This document shows, piece by piece, positions 26,526-34,824 of a DNA stretch of 64,000 nt (position 1 is its first letter; every line of letters starts with the position of its first letter). The stretch comes from JAAEPI01 sp965212145 (GTDB lineage: Bacteria; Bacteroidota; Bacteroidia; Cytophagales; Cyclobacteriaceae). Location of the stretch: the NCBI GenBank assembly GCA_965212145.1, contig CBDBUY010000009.1:992001-1056000 (forward strand). Direction: 5' to 3'. A model generated the notes under the pieces. The model was not told where the DNA came from. It searched no databases and saw only the letters and a list, made by a program, of their open reading frames with translations. A program made the position numbers and the translations under genes.

Positions 26526-26567
26526 TGGCTACTATTTATTCATTGCCCATTTCTAATTGTCCATTGT

Positions 26568-27863
26568 TCATTGATAATTCCCTTTTGGAATGTCCTCGCC
26601 GTGCGGATCTAATTCCGGATAATCAAGCAACTTCTCCAGTCTAGCTTCAAGTTCCGGTGTAATTACGTGTTCGACAGTTTCCGCATCCTCATGCACATGA
26701 TCTGGCGCGATGCGTAAATATTTTGTCAAATAAAGTTCCCACAAACGATGCAGCCGAACTACTCGCTTTCCTTTTTCGAATCCTTCGTTTGTTAATTCCC
26801 ATTGATCGTTTGACCTCTGGGCGAATCCATGAAATTTCAGTTTCTTCAAACCTGCCGTCAGAATCGGTAAATCATAGCCTTGTTCTTTCTGCAATTCGGC
26901 GAGAGAAAACTTCCTTTTCCCACTTTGTTCAGTCAGTTTGTAAAACGCTTTTAAGAGGTTTTCCTCCAGCAGCTGACGCTGAATCTTGGCTCTTTTAAAT
27001 ACGCGATTGGCGATCCCTTTCTTTGGCGCGAAGAAGATGGAAAACAATGCAATGATTGAAATGATCATGACAATCCAAGGCCCGGTGGGCATAGATGGCA
27101 CTGCATAGGAGATGTAAGCTCCGGAAACGCCAGAGAGCGCTGCAAGAACACTAGCGAGAACGATCATTGTTGAGAATCGGTGCGTCCAGAATCTGGCGGC
27201 TGCAGCAGGGGTGATCAACATGGCTGCCATCAATACGACTCCAACCGCTTGTATACCCGTGACCACAGCGAGAACAGTGATGGATGTCAAGAGCAGCTCC
27301 AATCTCCTAACGGGAAGCCCCTGGGCCTTGGCCATGACGGGATCGAAGGAGATGAATTTGAATTCTTTGTAAAACAGAAACGCAACAACCAATACTATTC
27401 CTGCGACAATGGAAAAAGCCATCAAATCCTTGCCGACTAAAGCAGCTGCCTTCCCAAAAAGGAACGTATCCAGACCACTTTGCGATGCATTTCCTGAATG
27501 CTGAATATAGGTCATTAACAAAATGCCAATTCCGAAGAAAACGGAAAGCGCAAGTCCGGTGGCAGTATCCTCCTTCAATTTCGATTTCTGAATGATCACG
27601 TCCATGACCAAGATGGAAAGCCAACCGGTGACGAATGCCCCTAAAATGAGCAGAAAGGGATCTTTGGTTCCCGAAATAATGAAGGAAATACAAATGCCGG
27701 GCAGCACTGCGTGCGCAACCACATCTCCAAGCAAAGCCTTCTTTTTGACGAAAGTGAAACAGCCCACAACCGAAGCACTCACGGAGAGAAGGATGGATCC
27801 GAACACCACGTATTTGATGTTCGGATATTGAAATGTGAAGAATTCGATGAACGTTTCCATCAC
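26568..27863 (-). CDS. Metal ABC transporter permease fused to a DtxR/MntR-like domain
   Basis: 431 residues. Residues 1-295 are an ABC-3 permease (LLGDVVAHAVLPGICISF; GVVLMAAMLITPAAAARFW). From about residue 305 follows a cytoplasmic module like a whole DtxR/MntR repressor: a winged-helix-like part (NLLKAFYKLTEQSGKRKFSL) and a metal-binding/dimerisation part (RLHRLWELYLTKYLRI, DHVHEDAETVEHV, LDYPELDPHGEDIP). His and Glu in HRLWE plus His, Glu and His in HVHEDAETVEH align with the metal ligands seen in the separate repressor at 29957-30616. The tail could sense cytoplasmic metal and gate transport. Overlaps the ATPase gene by 4 nt. Confidence 0.93.
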   Translation of the reverse strand: MMETFIEFFTFQYPNIKYVVFGSILLSVSASVVGCFTFVKKKALLGDVVAHAVLPGICISFIISGTKDPFLLILGAFVTGWLSILVMDVIIQKSKLKEDTATGLALSVFFGIGILLMTYIQHSGNASQSGLDTFLFGKAAALVGKDLMAFSIVAGIVLVVAFLFYKEFKFISFDPVMAKAQGLPVRRLELLLTSITVLAVVTGIQAVGVVLMAAMLITPAAAARFWTHRFSTMIVLASVLAALSGVSGAYISYAVPSMPTGPWIVMIISIIALFSIFFAPKKGIANRVFKRAKIQRQLLEENLLKAFYKLTEQSGKRKFSLAELQKEQGYDLPILTAGLKKLKFHGFAQRSNDQWELTNEGFEKGKRVVRLHRLWELYLTKYLRIAPDHVHEDAETVEHVITPELEARLEKLLDYPELDPHGEDIPKGNYQ

Positions 27864-28636
27864 TGTTTTTCTCTGGCCTTGAATTCGCCTTTTTTGATCA
27901 GTTCTCCCACTTCCGTCAGTAAGGTCAACTTACCTCCGTAGGTTTCTTCCAGCATTTCCTGGGTAAAAACGTCTTTCGTGGGGCCAGCTGCTACAAGCCT
28001 CAGGTTCAGAAGAATCAACCAATCGAAGTATGACTCAACCGACTGAAGGTCATGGTGCACTACCACAAGTGTTTTTCCTTGAGCTGCTAAATCCTTCATG
28101 ATCTTAATGATGGCCTTCTCTGTGGCAGCATCTACTCCGGCAAATGGCTCGTCCATAAAATAGATATCGGCCTGTTGCGTGAGTGCCCTTGCAAGAAACA
28201 CACGTTGCTGTTGGCCTCCTGATAGCTGAGAAATCTGACGAGTTTTGAAGGCTTCCATTCCGACCATTGTCAGGGCTCGCTCTGCAGCTTCTCGGTCTGC
28301 TTTCTTGGGTCTCTTTAGTAAACCGAGCTGGGCATAACGTCCCATCATGACAACATCCATTACAGAGGCAGGAAAGTCCCAATCTACTGATTCCTTTTGC
28401 GGAACGTAGCTCACTCGTTTCCTCACCTCATCCAGTGATTGATCAAATAGTTTAACAAAACCAGAGTCAATTGGGATTAAGCCCATGATGGCCTTTATGA
28501 GCGTGGATTTACCTGCACCATTTGGGCCTACGATACCCACGATTTGACCTTCAGGCAATTCAAAATCAATGCCCCAAAGGACGGGTTTCTTGTCGTATGA
28601 GACAGTGAGGTCGTGGATTTCGAGGGCTGTTTGCAT
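27860..28636 (-). CDS. Metal ABC transporter ATP-binding protein (ZnuC/MntA-like)
   Basis: 258 residues with all ABC motifs: Walker A GPNGAGKSTLIK (near residue 37), Q-loop YVPQKESVDWDFP, signature QLSGGQQQRVFLARAL, Walker B YFMDEPFAGVD and the H-loop VVHHDL. It powers import through the two permeases. The YVPQ-S-DWDFP segment is typical of manganese/iron/zinc importers of the TroB/MntA type. Confidence 0.95.
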   Translation of the reverse strand: MQTALEIHDLTVSYDKKPVLWGIDFELPEGQIVGIVGPNGAGKSTLIKAIMGLIPIDSGFVKLFDQSLDEVRKRVSYVPQKESVDWDFPASVMDVVMMGRYAQLGLLKRPKKADREAAERALTMVGMEAFKTRQISQLSGGQQQRVFLARALTQQADIYFMDEPFAGVDAATEKAIIKIMKDLAAQGKTLVVVHHDLQSVESYFDWLILLNLRLVAAGPTKDVFTQEMLEETYGGKLTLLTEVGELIKKGEFKAREKQ

Positions 28637-28645
28637 TAGGCAGTT

Positions 28646-28658
28646 TAGCTATTTGGCT
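28646..28658. repeat. 13-bp inverted repeat, left copy, flanking the S23 gene
   Basis: TAGCTATTTGGCT, the perfect inverse of 29030-29042. On the minus strand it includes the TAG stop of the S23-family gene and lies 10 nt before the ATPase start. Confidence 0.75.
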
Positions 28659-29005
28659 TTCAATTTGTGAATAAATGCATTCAATCGTTTTTTCAATCGA
28701 ATTAATGGTTCACTGGATTTATCGTATTCATCTCTTGAAATATATTTTAAGTCAAAAGATAACAGGTAGAGATATTCGAGCTCTGAAGCCGAACCCATAG
28801 AGATGTCGCAGAACCGTTTAAGTTCTTTTTCAGTTGCTCTCTCACATCCTTCTGCGATGTTGTTTGGGATTGAGACGGTACATCTTCGAATTTGCGATAC
28901 AAGTCCGTAAAGCTCTTGCTTAGGAAACTGTGCGGTGATTTGATACGCACCTAAAGCAATGTTGTGTCCTTCTTGCCAAACTTCCAATCTTCTAAAATCT
29001 CTCAT
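28649..29005 (-). CDS. Four-helix-bundle protein (S23 / 23S rRNA IVS family)
   Basis: 118 residues with the family pattern: FRRLEVWQEGHNIALGAYQIT at the start, FPKQELYGLVSQIRRCTVSIPNNIAEGCER in the middle (residues about 28-57), then two more helices. The family was named after proteins encoded in rRNA intervening sequences; its function is unknown. Here it sits between the substrate-binding and ATPase genes of a metal transporter, flanked by 13-bp inverted repeats that coincide with stop codons. That position suggests it was inserted and is not part of the transporter. Confidence 0.9.
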   Translation of the reverse strand: MRDFRRLEVWQEGHNIALGAYQITAQFPKQELYGLVSQIRRCTVSIPNNIAEGCERATEKELKRFCDISMGSASELEYLYLLSFDLKYISRDEYDKSSEPLIRLKKRLNAFIHKLKAK

Positions 29006-29029
29006 TTCACTATAGTTGATACGCTAAAC

Positions 29030-29042
29030 AGCCAAATAGCTA
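29030..29042. repeat. 13-bp inverted repeat, right copy, flanking the S23 gene
   Basis: AGCCAAATAGCTA, exact inverse of 28646-28658. On the minus strand it begins with the TAG stop of the substrate-binding protein gene, so the S23 insertion lies exactly at that gene's end. Confidence 0.75.
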
Positions 29043-29960
29043 TTCAGCCAACCCCTTTACAATCGTATTAACATTCGTAGTAACCATCCCCTCATAAGTT
29101 CCTTCATAGGTACCCAGTTCGCCCATGGCGTCTGAGAAGAGTGCTCCTCCAACTTTTACTTCGTGCCCCTTTTCGCGACAACCTTCTATAACTGCATTCA
29201 CTGTTTTTTCAGAGACACTGGTCTCGATGAAAATCGCTCTAATGTCGTTCTCAATGATGATGTCAATGACCCTTGCGATATCCCGCAAACCAATATCTGC
29301 GACGGTGGAAATCCCCTGCAATCCTTCGACACGGATTCCGTATGCCCTACCAAAGTATTGGAATGCGTCATGAGCTGTAACCAGTATTCTTTGTTTTTCC
29401 GGAATTTCAGTGATTCTGGATTTAACCATTTCATGGAGTGAATCCAATTCTGACTGATATAGGCGAGCATTCTCCTGATAAAAGCCTGCATTCACCGAGT
29501 CTGCTTGAACCAATGCCTTTTCGATTTCACTTACAGCTGACTTCCAAAGTTGAACGTCAAACCAAATGTGTGGATCGTATGCATTTTGGTAACCAATGGC
29601 CCCAAGCAACTGGTTTCTCGGGATGTTCTCTGCTGCAGCTACCACCGGCTTTCTTCTGCCCAACTTCTCGAGGATTTCACCCATTTTGCCTTCAAGGGCC
29701 AGTCCATTGTAAATGATAAGATCAGCGTTGTTGAGTTTGGATAGATCACCCTGTGTTGCTTTATAGAGATGCGGATCAACGCCAGGGCCCATAATTGCCT
29801 CAGCTCGGATTTTGTCTCGACCGATGTTAATAGCTGCGTCGTATAGCATGCCTGTGGTCGCCACCACATAGAGTTTTTTATCAGAAGATTCTGATTTCTG
29901 TCCCTGTGGCGAACAGCCGATTATGGCCAATAAGATTCCTAAGAATATCAGTTTGTTCAT
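29040..29960 (-). CDS. Metal ABC transporter substrate-binding lipoprotein (ZnuA/TroA family)
   Basis: 306 residues with a lipoprotein signal (MNKLIFLGILLAIIGC). Cluster A-I metal-binding features are visible: GVDPHLYKAT (first His), YDPHIWFDVQLW (second His), LVTAHDAFQYFGRAYGIR (third) and an acidic ligand near GALFSDAMGELG. The Asp/Glu/His set fits Mn/Fe/Zn. There is no long His-rich loop, which argues slightly for manganese or iron over zinc. Overlaps the repressor gene by 4 nt. Confidence 0.93.
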   Translation of the reverse strand: MNKLIFLGILLAIIGCSPQGQKSESSDKKLYVVATTGMLYDAAINIGRDKIRAEAIMGPGVDPHLYKATQGDLSKLNNADLIIYNGLALEGKMGEILEKLGRRKPVVAAAENIPRNQLLGAIGYQNAYDPHIWFDVQLWKSAVSEIEKALVQADSVNAGFYQENARLYQSELDSLHEMVKSRITEIPEKQRILVTAHDAFQYFGRAYGIRVEGLQGISTVADIGLRDIARVIDIIIENDIRAIFIETSVSEKTVNAVIEGCREKGHEVKVGGALFSDAMGELGTYEGTYEGMVTTNVNTIVKGLAE

Positions 29961-30616
29961 GGTTGTGTCATCATTAAATGTTCTGCTACTTCTCGAGAAA
30001 TAAACACGTCCTTTCCTTCAATTGTTGCCGTGATGGACCCATCAAAATCAGATTTTGATTTGATCGTAAGGTTGATGCCTAATCTGATGCCCAAGTTGTC
30101 TAAATGCTGTAGGAGGGAAGAGTCGTCGTTGGTCACGGCAATAAGGACACCTTCTTCTCCGGGAGCCAATTTTTGAATCGGAATCTGAGGCCCATGAGTG
30201 AACTTGCCATGCTTATCCGGTATCGGATCACCGTGAGGGTCGAGTTTAGGGTTACCGAGGAAATTATCTAATCGCTCGGTAAGTACCGGGGACTTGATGT
30301 GTTCCAACTGCTCAGCAATGTCATGAACCTCATCCCACTGGAATTTCAATTTCTCCACGAGAAAAACCTCCCAGAGCCGATGCTTACGAACAACCGAAAT
30401 GGCAACTTTCTCACCTGCAGAGGTGATGTTTGCGCCCTTGTATTTGACATGCGAAACGAGACCTTTTGACGACAGCCTCTTCATCATGTCATTTACACTT
30501 GCTGGGGTAGTGGACATACTAGATGCCAGGGAATTTGTAGACACTGCTGACCCATCTTCAGACAAATGGTAGAGTGCCTTCAAGTAGTTCTCTTCTGTAT
30601 GACTTAAATCTTGCAC
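29957..30616 (-). CDS. mntR: DtxR/MntR-family metal-dependent repressor
   Basis: 219 residues from a GTG at 30616 (MQDLSHTEENYLKALYHLSE). An N-terminal winged helix (TNSLASSMSTTPASVNDMMKRLSSKGLVSH) is followed by the metal-binding/dimerisation domain (KHRLWEVFLVEKLKF, DEVHDIAEQLEHI, NPKLDPHGDPIP) and a C-terminal FeoA/SH3-like domain (residues about 150-219, ALSO in long DtxR forms). It heads the transporter operon and a 16-bp palindrome lies between its promoter elements, so it likely represses its own operon when metal is plentiful. Mn versus Fe specificity cannot be fixed from sequence. Confidence 0.92.
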   Translation of the reverse strand: MQDLSHTEENYLKALYHLSEDGSAVSTNSLASSMSTTPASVNDMMKRLSSKGLVSHVKYKGANITSAGEKVAISVVRKHRLWEVFLVEKLKFQWDEVHDIAEQLEHIKSPVLTERLDNFLGNPKLDPHGDPIPDKHGKFTHGPQIPIQKLAPGEEGVLIAVTNDDSSLLQHLDNLGIRLGINLTIKSKSDFDGSITATIEGKDVFISREVAEHLMMTQP

Positions 30617-30620
30617 ACAG

Positions 30621-30628
30621 CAAAGATA
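30621..30628 (-). promoter_or_regulatory. -7 box of the metal-transport operon
   Basis: On the minus strand TATCTTTG matches TAnnTTTG and ends 5 nt before the GTG start, so the mRNA would be leaderless or nearly so. Confidence 0.55.
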
Positions 30629-30635
30629 ATTTCGA

Positions 30636-30651
30636 TTTAGATAAATCTAAA
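30636..30651. promoter_or_regulatory. Putative MntR/DtxR operator
   Basis: A perfect inverted repeat TTTAGATAAATCTAAA (7-bp arms, 2-bp centre) lies just upstream of the -7 box, where a bound dimer would block RNA polymerase. Size and AT-rich symmetry fit DtxR-family operators. Confidence 0.6.
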
Positions 30652-30661
30652 AATATTTTTT

Positions 30662-30681
30662 GAATGTATATAAAAACATTC
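30662..30681. promoter_or_regulatory. Second inverted repeat upstream of the repressor gene
   Basis: GAATGT and ACATTC arms separated by 8 nt. It could be a second regulator site or the weak end of the glycosyltransferase transcript; the arms are short. Confidence 0.25.
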
Positions 30682-30720
30682 TATAACTACCACTTTATCA
30701 GAGGTTTAATTAAAATAAAC

Positions 30721-31812
30721 TCAAGTCATAATATGAGTGATAAAATGTAGAAGTTGGTCCTCCTGTTCATTCCAACGAAAACCAGATGTACTGAATGAAT
30801 CTTGAGAATAATCGCGTAATCTGGAGGCAATGTCCTGATAATTTTCACTTGTGAGGTCTAGAGAAATCGCACCTCCGAAGCGGCAACCTAATGAACTCCA
30901 ATGGGTATCTTCTTGCACTAAATATGGCAGTTGAGCGGCCGTGTATTCATATAGTTTGGTCGGCACCTTTTGAGCATTCACAGGATTAGGTAAGTAGCCA
31001 ATAATGCCAAAATTGGATCTAGATATTTCCTTGACAATTTCACCATGCGGCACGGGATCAAGCGAAATTTTCAGTTCGACCTTTTTGTCAAATTCACGTT
31101 TCAAAAGATGGTAATAAGATTCATTCGGACAATGACCGATGACTGTCATTTCCGCTTCTGGCAAGTACTTCTTGATGCCCAGAAATAACTCAATGCTTTC
31201 CTTGGTTCTGCTGTAGTGACTCAAGGTGCCCGAGAATAGAAAACGAAATTCTCCCGTACTTTTTGCATGGGGAATCGGCAATGATTTGTTCTCAAGAACC
31301 ATTGATTTGTTTCGCGCGAAAGGCATGTCATGCCAATACATTTTCTCGGCGAGTAAATAGCCATTGATTAAGGGGTGAAGGACTCTTTCATATACTCGGA
31401 TAAAACAGGCCAACACATGGCGGATGACCACTGGATAATTGGTCTGATACCAAAGCGTTTTGAAATAATCTTCCTGTACATCATAAACTAACTTGGTTCC
31501 AAAAAGGAGTTTGTAAATGGCGGATGTCAAGAGCAATTCATGTGTGCAACAGATAATTATCTCTGGCTGATGTTTGCGGAGCTTTTTCCAGATTAGGAAC
31601 TGAATCATCAATCGACCGAAGGAGAGACGTTTAAATGGTGGCCATTCTTCTGAATCCAGGTCCAGTTCATTCTGCGAGGCATTTTTACTCCCCACCATAA
31701 CCACCTCATGCTTTTCTGATTTGCTCAGGCTCACGCCAATTTTCTCGTACATGCGTACGTCATTAACTGGTTTGAGAACTGAGGCAATAACTATCTTCGC
31801 TGTTTGAATCAC
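30721..31812 (-). CDS. Glycosyltransferase (GT4/GT-B-like)
   Basis: About 363 residues. The N terminus KIVIASVLKPVNDVRMYEKIG matches bacterial GT-B proteins. A middle part (FRFLFSGTLSHYSRTKESIELF) starts the second Rossmann domain, and PTKLYEYTAAQLPYL is the conserved nucleotide-sugar site of GT4 enzymes. The start is uncertain: GTG at 31812 is used; a TTG at 31833 adds seven residues and would leave only 2 nt to the divergent dapD. Acceptor and sugar unknown. Confidence 0.8.
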   Translation of the reverse strand: MIQTAKIVIASVLKPVNDVRMYEKIGVSLSKSEKHEVVMVGSKNASQNELDLDSEEWPPFKRLSFGRLMIQFLIWKKLRKHQPEIIICCTHELLLTSAIYKLLFGTKLVYDVQEDYFKTLWYQTNYPVVIRHVLACFIRVYERVLHPLINGYLLAEKMYWHDMPFARNKSMVLENKSLPIPHAKSTGEFRFLFSGTLSHYSRTKESIELFLGIKKYLPEAEMTVIGHCPNESYYHLLKREFDKKVELKISLDPVPHGEIVKEISRSNFGIIGYLPNPVNAQKVPTKLYEYTAAQLPYLVQEDTHWSSLGCRFGGAISLDLTSENYQDIASRLRDYSQDSFSTSGFRWNEQEDQLLHFITHIMT

Positions 31813-31835
31813 AAGAGGTAAAGAATTACTCAAAT

Positions 31836-32648
31836 ATGGACTTAAAAAACATCATTGAAACGGCCTGGGAAGACCGCTCGAAACTACAAGAAAATGAGAC
31901 GATTCAGGCTATTGAATCATTAATAGAAGACTTGGACAAAGGGAACAGGAGAATAGCTGAACCGGATGGTGACTCTTGGGTCGTGAATGACTGGCTAAAG
32001 AAAGCCGTGATTTTGTATTTCCCGATCCGTAAAATGGAACCAATAGAGGTTGGGCCTTTCCATTTTCATGACAAAATGAGGCTGAAAGAAAAATATGATC
32101 AACTTGGTGTTAGGGTGGTACCACATGCAGTAGCTCGATATGGTGCGTATATCAGCGCAGGCACAGTTTTGATGCCCTCATATGTGAATATTGGAGCTTA
32201 TGTAGATGAGGGGACGATGGTTGACACCTGGGCCACAGTAGGAAGCTGCGCACAAATCGGAAAGAACGTTCACCTAAGTGGAGGAGTAGGAATAGGCGGG
32301 GTACTAGAGCCTGTTCAGGCAGCACCCGTTATAATTGAGGACAATGCCTTTATAGGTTCGCGATGTATCGTCGTAGAAGGAGTGAGAGTTGGCAAAGAGG
32401 CTGTGCTCGGAGCAAATGTGGTGTTGACAGGTAGTTCCAAAATCATTGACGTGACTGGATCTGAACCTGTTGAATACAGAGGTGAGGTGCCACCAAGATC
32501 AGTGGTCATTCCGGGCAGTATTCCAAAGAAATTCCCAGCTGGAGAATACCAGGTTCCATGTGCATTGATCATCGGACAGAGGAAGGAGAGTACAGATAAG
32601 AAGACCTCATTGAACTCTGCGTTAAGAGAAAATAACGTTTCTGTCTAA
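31836..32648 (+). CDS. dapD: 2,3,4,5-tetrahydropyridine-2,6-dicarboxylate N-succinyltransferase
   Basis: 270 residues, the normal length. DapD succinylates tetrahydrodipicolinate in the lysine/diaminopimelate pathway. It has an N-terminal helical domain, then a left-handed beta-helix of hexapeptide repeats (VVPHAVARYGAYISAGTVLM, GTMVDTWATVGSCAQIGKNV) and the conserved VIIEDNAFIGSRCIVVEGV. Its promoter must lie within the start of the divergent glycosyltransferase gene. Confidence 0.96.
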   Translation: MDLKNIIETAWEDRSKLQENETIQAIESLIEDLDKGNRRIAEPDGDSWVVNDWLKKAVILYFPIRKMEPIEVGPFHFHDKMRLKEKYDQLGVRVVPHAVARYGAYISAGTVLMPSYVNIGAYVDEGTMVDTWATVGSCAQIGKNVHLSGGVGIGGVLEPVQAAPVIIEDNAFIGSRCIVVEGVRVGKEAVLGANVVLTGSSKIIDVTGSEPVEYRGEVPPRSVVIPGSIPKKFPAGEYQVPCALIIGQRKESTDKKTSLNSALRENNVSV

Positions 32649-32652
32649 GCTC

Positions 32653-33480
32653 ATGGCACTGATCTTGCAATCATTCTTTTCCGTATCAAAACTCAGAATG
32701 ATGTTAGGGCTATTGATTTTTCTTTCGAGCTGGTTTACAAATGGTCAGGAACTTGACTTGTTGCCGACCACACCGGTAAATGACGGGGAAGTGTTGGAAT
32801 TCCGTTTGAGCTATGGCTGGTTCACCGTTGGTAGGGCCAAGTGGTACACTGATATTCAAGATTATAGAGGTGATGAATGTTTTAAAACTAGAATAACAGC
32901 GCGAAGTTCAGGTCTTGCCGGTGTTTTTGCGACCGTAGAAGATGAATGGGGTGAGTATGCGAAAACGTCTGATTGGATGCCTAAAATGGCCTGGCGGGAT
33001 TTGAAAGAGGGGAGATACATTCTGGATGAGAAAACGTATTTCAATTATGAGGATCAGAAAATACGCTACGAGACGATAAAGAAAGGAAACAAGCAGCCAA
33101 CCAAGTACATAGACATGGACAAGGAGCGTGTGGGTATGCTCAGTGGCTTTCTTCAGATCAGGTCTGTCGACTTTTCAAAGTACAAAAATGGAGATGAAAT
33201 CAAGGTTGAAGCTTTCTTTGAAGGTGAACCTTACGAATTAGTTGTGGTCTATAAAGGAGTCGAGACATTGCGAAGTAAAGTCGGAAGATTAAAAGCCCAT
33301 CGAGTGATCCCAAGATTGCCTGAGAATCGATTATTTCCAGGCAAAGATCCTATTGAGATGTGGTTTTCTGCTGACATGAATCAACTTCCATTGCGAGCGG
33401 ATGCAAGAATGTCATTTGGCACAGCCTATGTAGAACTTACAGGCTACAAGAACATCAAATATGGACCTGATTATGACTAG
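32653..33480 (+). CDS. DUF3108 secreted protein
   Basis: 275 residues with a signal sequence (MMLGLLIFLSSWFTNGQ; an internal Met 16 codons in may be the real start). The body matches DUF3108: DGEVLEFRLSYGWFTVGRAKW, SSGLAGVFATVEDEW, FSADMNQLPLRADARM. These proteins are envelope-located beta-rich proteins of unknown role. It starts 5 nt after dapD. Confidence 0.82.
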   Translation: MALILQSFFSVSKLRMMLGLLIFLSSWFTNGQELDLLPTTPVNDGEVLEFRLSYGWFTVGRAKWYTDIQDYRGDECFKTRITARSSGLAGVFATVEDEWGEYAKTSDWMPKMAWRDLKEGRYILDEKTYFNYEDQKIRYETIKKGNKQPTKYIDMDKERVGMLSGFLQIRSVDFSKYKNGDEIKVEAFFEGEPYELVVVYKGVETLRSKVGRLKAHRVIPRLPENRLFPGKDPIEMWFSADMNQLPLRADARMSFGTAYVELTGYKNIKYGPDYD

Positions 33481-33492
33481 GTTTGCGGCGAA

Positions 33493-34074
33493 ATGAAATA
33501 TCTATGTACACTTTTGTTGGCTGTTTTAGTGCTATCCTGTTCAGAGCCAAAGGATAAGGCCAATGATCTATTTGAAGAAGGGAAATACGATGAGGCCATA
33601 ACCGCTTACAATCAGAAACTCGAATCAGGAAACGACCTGGATGTTCTCTACAATAGGGCAAGAGCTTATGAAGAAAAAGGGGATACAAAAAGAGCAGCGG
33701 ACGAATACACAAAGATTCTCGAAACTGACCCTGAGTACCTACCAGCAAAATTGAGCTTATCGATGATGGCGTATGAGCAAGAGGACTATGCCAGGTCAAT
33801 TATGCTCTCAGGCGATGCTCTTCGAATAAATCCCAATTCAGCAAGAGCGCACTATCTCCAGGCACGAGCGAAGCACCAACTAGGATACACCACTTCGGCT
33901 ATGGAAGGCTATGACATGGCTATTTCCCTTGATGAAAATCTGGGTGACGCTTACTTGTACCGGGGGGCACTTCGTCAGGCCTTAAAGAAAAGGGGAGCTT
34001 GTGAGGATTTCAAAGTAGCAAAAGTGCTTGATGTGCCGGGAGCGGATGAAGCCTTTGATAGATTCTGTAACTAG
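33493..34074 (+). CDS. TPR-repeat lipoprotein
   Basis: 193 residues. Lipobox VLSC at residues 13-16 (MKYLCTLLLAVLVLSC), then about four tetratricopeptide repeats (ANDLFEEGKYDEAITAYNQKL, DVLYNRARAYEEKGDTKRAA, PNSARAHYLQARAKHQLG, NLGDAYLYRGALRQAL). A periplasmic scaffold for protein contacts is likely. It lies 12 nt after the DUF3108 gene and its stop overlaps the end of the convergent gene. Confidence 0.85.
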   Translation: MKYLCTLLLAVLVLSCSEPKDKANDLFEEGKYDEAITAYNQKLESGNDLDVLYNRARAYEEKGDTKRAADEYTKILETDPEYLPAKLSLSMMAYEQEDYARSIMLSGDALRINPNSARAHYLQARAKHQLGYTTSAMEGYDMAISLDENLGDAYLYRGALRQALKKRGACEDFKVAKVLDVPGADEAFDRFCN

Positions 34075-34817
34075 ATGTATCCTAGTAGTTTATAGGTTAC
34101 GAGTCCAACTAATTCCTTAATTAGAATATTCCATTTTCTCAGCGCTTTATCACTCGGCAGAAAATCTGAGAAGGTAGTGGATGAATCAACCTGAAAATCC
34201 ACTGGATATGGTTGAACCGAAATCCCTTGTTTCTCAAAACATCGTAATGCTCTAGGCATATGAAAGGCCGAAGTGATCAACAGAAAGTCTTGATCATTTT
34301 CAGGAATCACATTCTTGCAGAATTTGGCATTTTCATACGTATTTCTAGACTGATTCTCTAGCAGAATATCCTCCTCCAGAACCCGCAAGTCCATCGCTAA
34401 CCTTGCAAGCGACAGTCCTTCATTGTATTCCGGGTTATTAATGTCTGCCGCACCCCCGGATATCAGAATTCGATCAATCGATCCTTCGTGATACAGGCGT
34501 ACGGCTTCAATGATTCGATCAGCCCCCTCTTGCAAGTGAAACTGGTTTTCTGGGACCATCCCCGCCTTGCTGATTCCAGTCAGCACAATCGCTGTTTTTG
34601 TTGATGTAGGTTTTTCTTTGGATGAGAACTCGTACGCTATAAGGCATTTGTCTGCCAGAAAGTTGTTAGAAAACAGTAGTAGAAGGATGATAGCAAGAGT
34701 TCGAAATCTTCTTTTTCGAACAGGGTGTTTTGTGATTAAGGAATATGAAAAGGATACAACTATCCATGTGAATGGAAGGATCAGGTAGTAGACAATTTTT
34801 GATAGCAAGAAAAACAT
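34071..34817 (-). CDS. YdcF/SanA-like DUF218 membrane protein
   Basis: 248 residues. Two N-terminal hydrophobic segments (IVYYLILPFTWIVVSFSYSL, TLAIILLLLFSNNFLA) precede a DUF218 domain: TAIVLTGISKAGM, RILISGGAADIN, NTYENAKFCKNVIPE, FLLITSAFHMPRALRCFEKQG. Family members act in envelope barrier function or lipid-carrier metabolism. A second relative is at 51044. Confidence 0.85.
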   Translation of the reverse strand: MFFLLSKIVYYLILPFTWIVVSFSYSLITKHPVRKRRFRTLAIILLLLFSNNFLADKCLIAYEFSSKEKPTSTKTAIVLTGISKAGMVPENQFHLQEGADRIIEAVRLYHEGSIDRILISGGAADINNPEYNEGLSLARLAMDLRVLEEDILLENQSRNTYENAKFCKNVIPENDQDFLLITSAFHMPRALRCFEKQGISVQPYPVDFQVDSSTTFSDFLPSDKALRKWNILIKELVGLVTYKLLGYI

Positions 34818-34824
34818 GAAACAA

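Noticed and set aside
28649..29005. S23 gene as evidence of an rRNA intervening sequence
   Set aside because: No rRNA sequence lies in this region; the gene is embedded in a protein operon.
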